Positions 5,619-6,354 of a stretch of DNA of 6,354 nt are shown piece by piece. Source of the stretch: Gardnerella vaginalis. Lineage in GTDB: Bacteria > Actinomycetota > Actinomycetes > Actinomycetales > Bifidobacteriaceae. The position numbers and the translations under genes were made by a program. The notes under the pieces are model-generated. The model did no database searches. It was not told the origin of the DNA and saw only the letters and a program-made list of their open reading frames with translations. The stretch spans positions 6,787 through 13,140 of the forward strand of contig NZ_KQ961870.1 of NCBI RefSeq assembly GCF_001563665.1, given 5' to 3'. Positions within the stretch are counted from its first letter, which is position 1; the number at the start of each line of letters is the position of its first letter.

Positions 5619-5930
5619 AAGGTTTAGTGAGTGGCGACTGTAAGATGGCTCGGAGCGATTTTTGAGCGCAGTTTGGCTGTATGGGGAAGATATCAACACT
5701 CTAGGGTCGAGTGCACAGGATGTTAACGTTAAAAGATGCACAAACTTTGCACCCAGCTGTTTATGTTCGGAAATGTGGTTTAAGAACAATTTTTATATTG
5801 CAGTTCTGTCGAAAATTGTTTTTATTGATCTTATTATCGTTTATTTTAATATATTCAAAGATGGTTCTTCTTAAATAAGATATGTTTTGAATCACAATAC
5901 AAGAGTTTGTATGTGTAAGTGAGCAGTGAT
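5619..5930. other. Gene-free stretch between the DUF4417 remnant and the terminator
   Basis: A 70-codon plus frame (5662-5874) has no ribosome binding site, no recognisable domain and irregular composition, so I do not call it a gene. AACGTTAAAAG occurs at 5611-5621 and again at 5725-5735. The rest becomes AT-rich towards 5880. It may include more decayed DUF4417 DNA, but I could not align any. Confidence 0.45.
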
Positions 5931-5932
5931 AT

Positions 5933-5971
5933 AGAAAAAGGAGCTGGGTTTGTGGCTCAGCTCCTTTTTCT
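5933..5971 (-). terminator. Strong hairpin terminator of the surface protein gene, possibly bidirectional
   Basis: AGAAAAAGGAGCTG (5933-5946) pairs perfectly with CAGCTCCTTTTTCT (5958-5971), a 14-bp stem that can extend by a G-T and a G-C pair around a 7-base loop. It has a GC-rich GGAGCTG core and a T-run on the 3' side in either direction. It lies 51 bp beyond the stop codon of the minus-strand surface protein gene, its likely client; no intact plus-strand gene reads into it. Confidence 0.9.
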
Positions 5972-6022
5972 AATTATTTTCAATTATTAGTTTACTTTTG
6001 TTTAATTTTGTAGGTGAACTTT

Positions 6023-6354
6023 TTACTCGCGATTCTTCTTGCGAGAGAAGAATGCTGCTGCAGCTCCCAGTACACCAATCATTGCGCTGATCAATCCTAC
6101 TCGCTCCACTTCAGCACCAGTCTTTACTAATTGGGACGAATGCTTTGCAGGAACCCTGTTGTCAGACTTAGTAGATGCGTTGGAACCTGAAGCACCAGTG
6201 GATGCATTACCAGCGTTGTTAGACTTGGAATCGTTACCCGAATCAGATTCAGAACTATTGCTGTTTCCAGTCTCAGATCCAGAACCGGAATCTCCAGAAC
6301 CGGAATTTCCATCGTTGTTTCCGGCTTTACCGGTGGTTTCGCTGGAAGTGTTTT
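6023..6354 (-). CDS. Sortase-anchored cell surface protein, C-terminal part (5' end outside window)
   Basis: The last 109 residues of a minus-strand gene, ending at TAA (complement of 6023-6025). Residues 1-70 are a low-complexity stalk of Ser, Gly, Asn, Asp and Thr (for example NSGSGDSGSGSETGNSNSSE). Then comes LVKTG (75-79, coded by 6116-6130), a variant of LPxTG with Val for Pro, then a helix VGLISAMIGVLGAAAAFF (86-103) and the basic tail SRKKNRE. This is the classic cell-wall sorting signal: sortase cuts between T and G and links the protein to peptidoglycan. LxKTG-type signals are seen in Bifidobacteriaceae. The functional part (adhesin, enzyme or other) lies outside the window. A strong terminator follows the gene. 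Confidence 0.9.
   Translation of the reverse strand, partial: NTSSETTGKAGNNDGNSGSGDSGSGSETGNSNSSESDSGNDSKSNNAGNASTGASGSNASTKSDNRVPAKHSSQLVKTGAEVERVGLISAMIGVLGAAAAFFSRKKNRE
6278..6307 (-). repeat. 15-bp tandem repeat coding GNSGS/GDSGS in the surface protein stalk
   Basis: TCCAGAACCGGAATC (6278-6292) and TCCAGAACCGGAATT (6293-6307) differ in one base. Each codes five stalk residues ending in SGS. The repeat is a substrate for slippage that would lengthen or shorten the stalk by five residues without shifting frame. Confidence 0.7.

Noticed and set aside
5508..5789. 93-codon minus-strand ORF
   Set aside because: Overlaps the DUF4417 remnant, which has clear family likeness on the other strand; no motif or ribosome binding site.
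5662..5874. 70-codon plus-strand ORF
   Set aside because: No ribosome binding site, no recognisable domain, and it follows directly on decayed DNA; probably chance.
6127..6312. 61-codon minus-strand ORF in the surface protein
   Set aside because: Alternate frame of the repetitive stalk; the true frame ends in a full sorting signal.

Overview
The window suggests a low- to mid-GC actinobacterium of the Bifidobacteriaceae, most likely Gardnerella. The clues are the mixed GC content, the gene types, and a minus-strand surface protein whose C-terminus has a Ser/Gly/Asn-rich stalk, an LVKTG sortase-type motif, a hydrophobic helix and a basic tail. This assignment is inference; no rRNA or marker gene is present. 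It looks like an accessory region in which intact genes alternate with decayed fragments of mobile-element or toxin-type genes.

Layout. Positions 1-520 hold the 3' end of a Nudix hydrolase and a short unrecognised ORF overlapping its stop codon. Positions 580-853 are debris: four 21-bp heptad-coding repeats broken by a stop codon, then the C-terminal coiled-coil end of a large serine recombinase. Positions 979-1074 carry three tandem 32-bp repeats, each with a TATAAT box, ahead of a complete AAA ATPase/DUF4143 gene (1178-2515). Nothing is recognisable from 2516 to 2839. A frameshifted, N-terminally truncated Fic/Doc gene follows on the minus strand (2840-3051), and two AT-rich palindromes (3023-3098) lie just before an AT-rich GNAT acetyltransferase gene (3124-3630).

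Positions 3760-4718 encode two translationally coupled four-helix membrane proteins that look like diverged paralogues. A third, unrelated-looking four-helix membrane protein converges on them from the minus strand (4816-5226). Positions 5358-5618 hold a broken DUF4417-type gene that loses homology at a perfect 14-bp palindrome. Positions 5619-5930 hold nothing recognised. A strong hairpin terminator (5933-5971) ends the sortase-anchored surface protein gene, which runs off the right edge.

No single pathway links these genes. The only clear functional unit is the membrane-protein pair. The strongest candidates for something undescribed are that pair, the 32-bp repeat array driving the AAA ATPase, and the palindromes at the edges of decayed genes.
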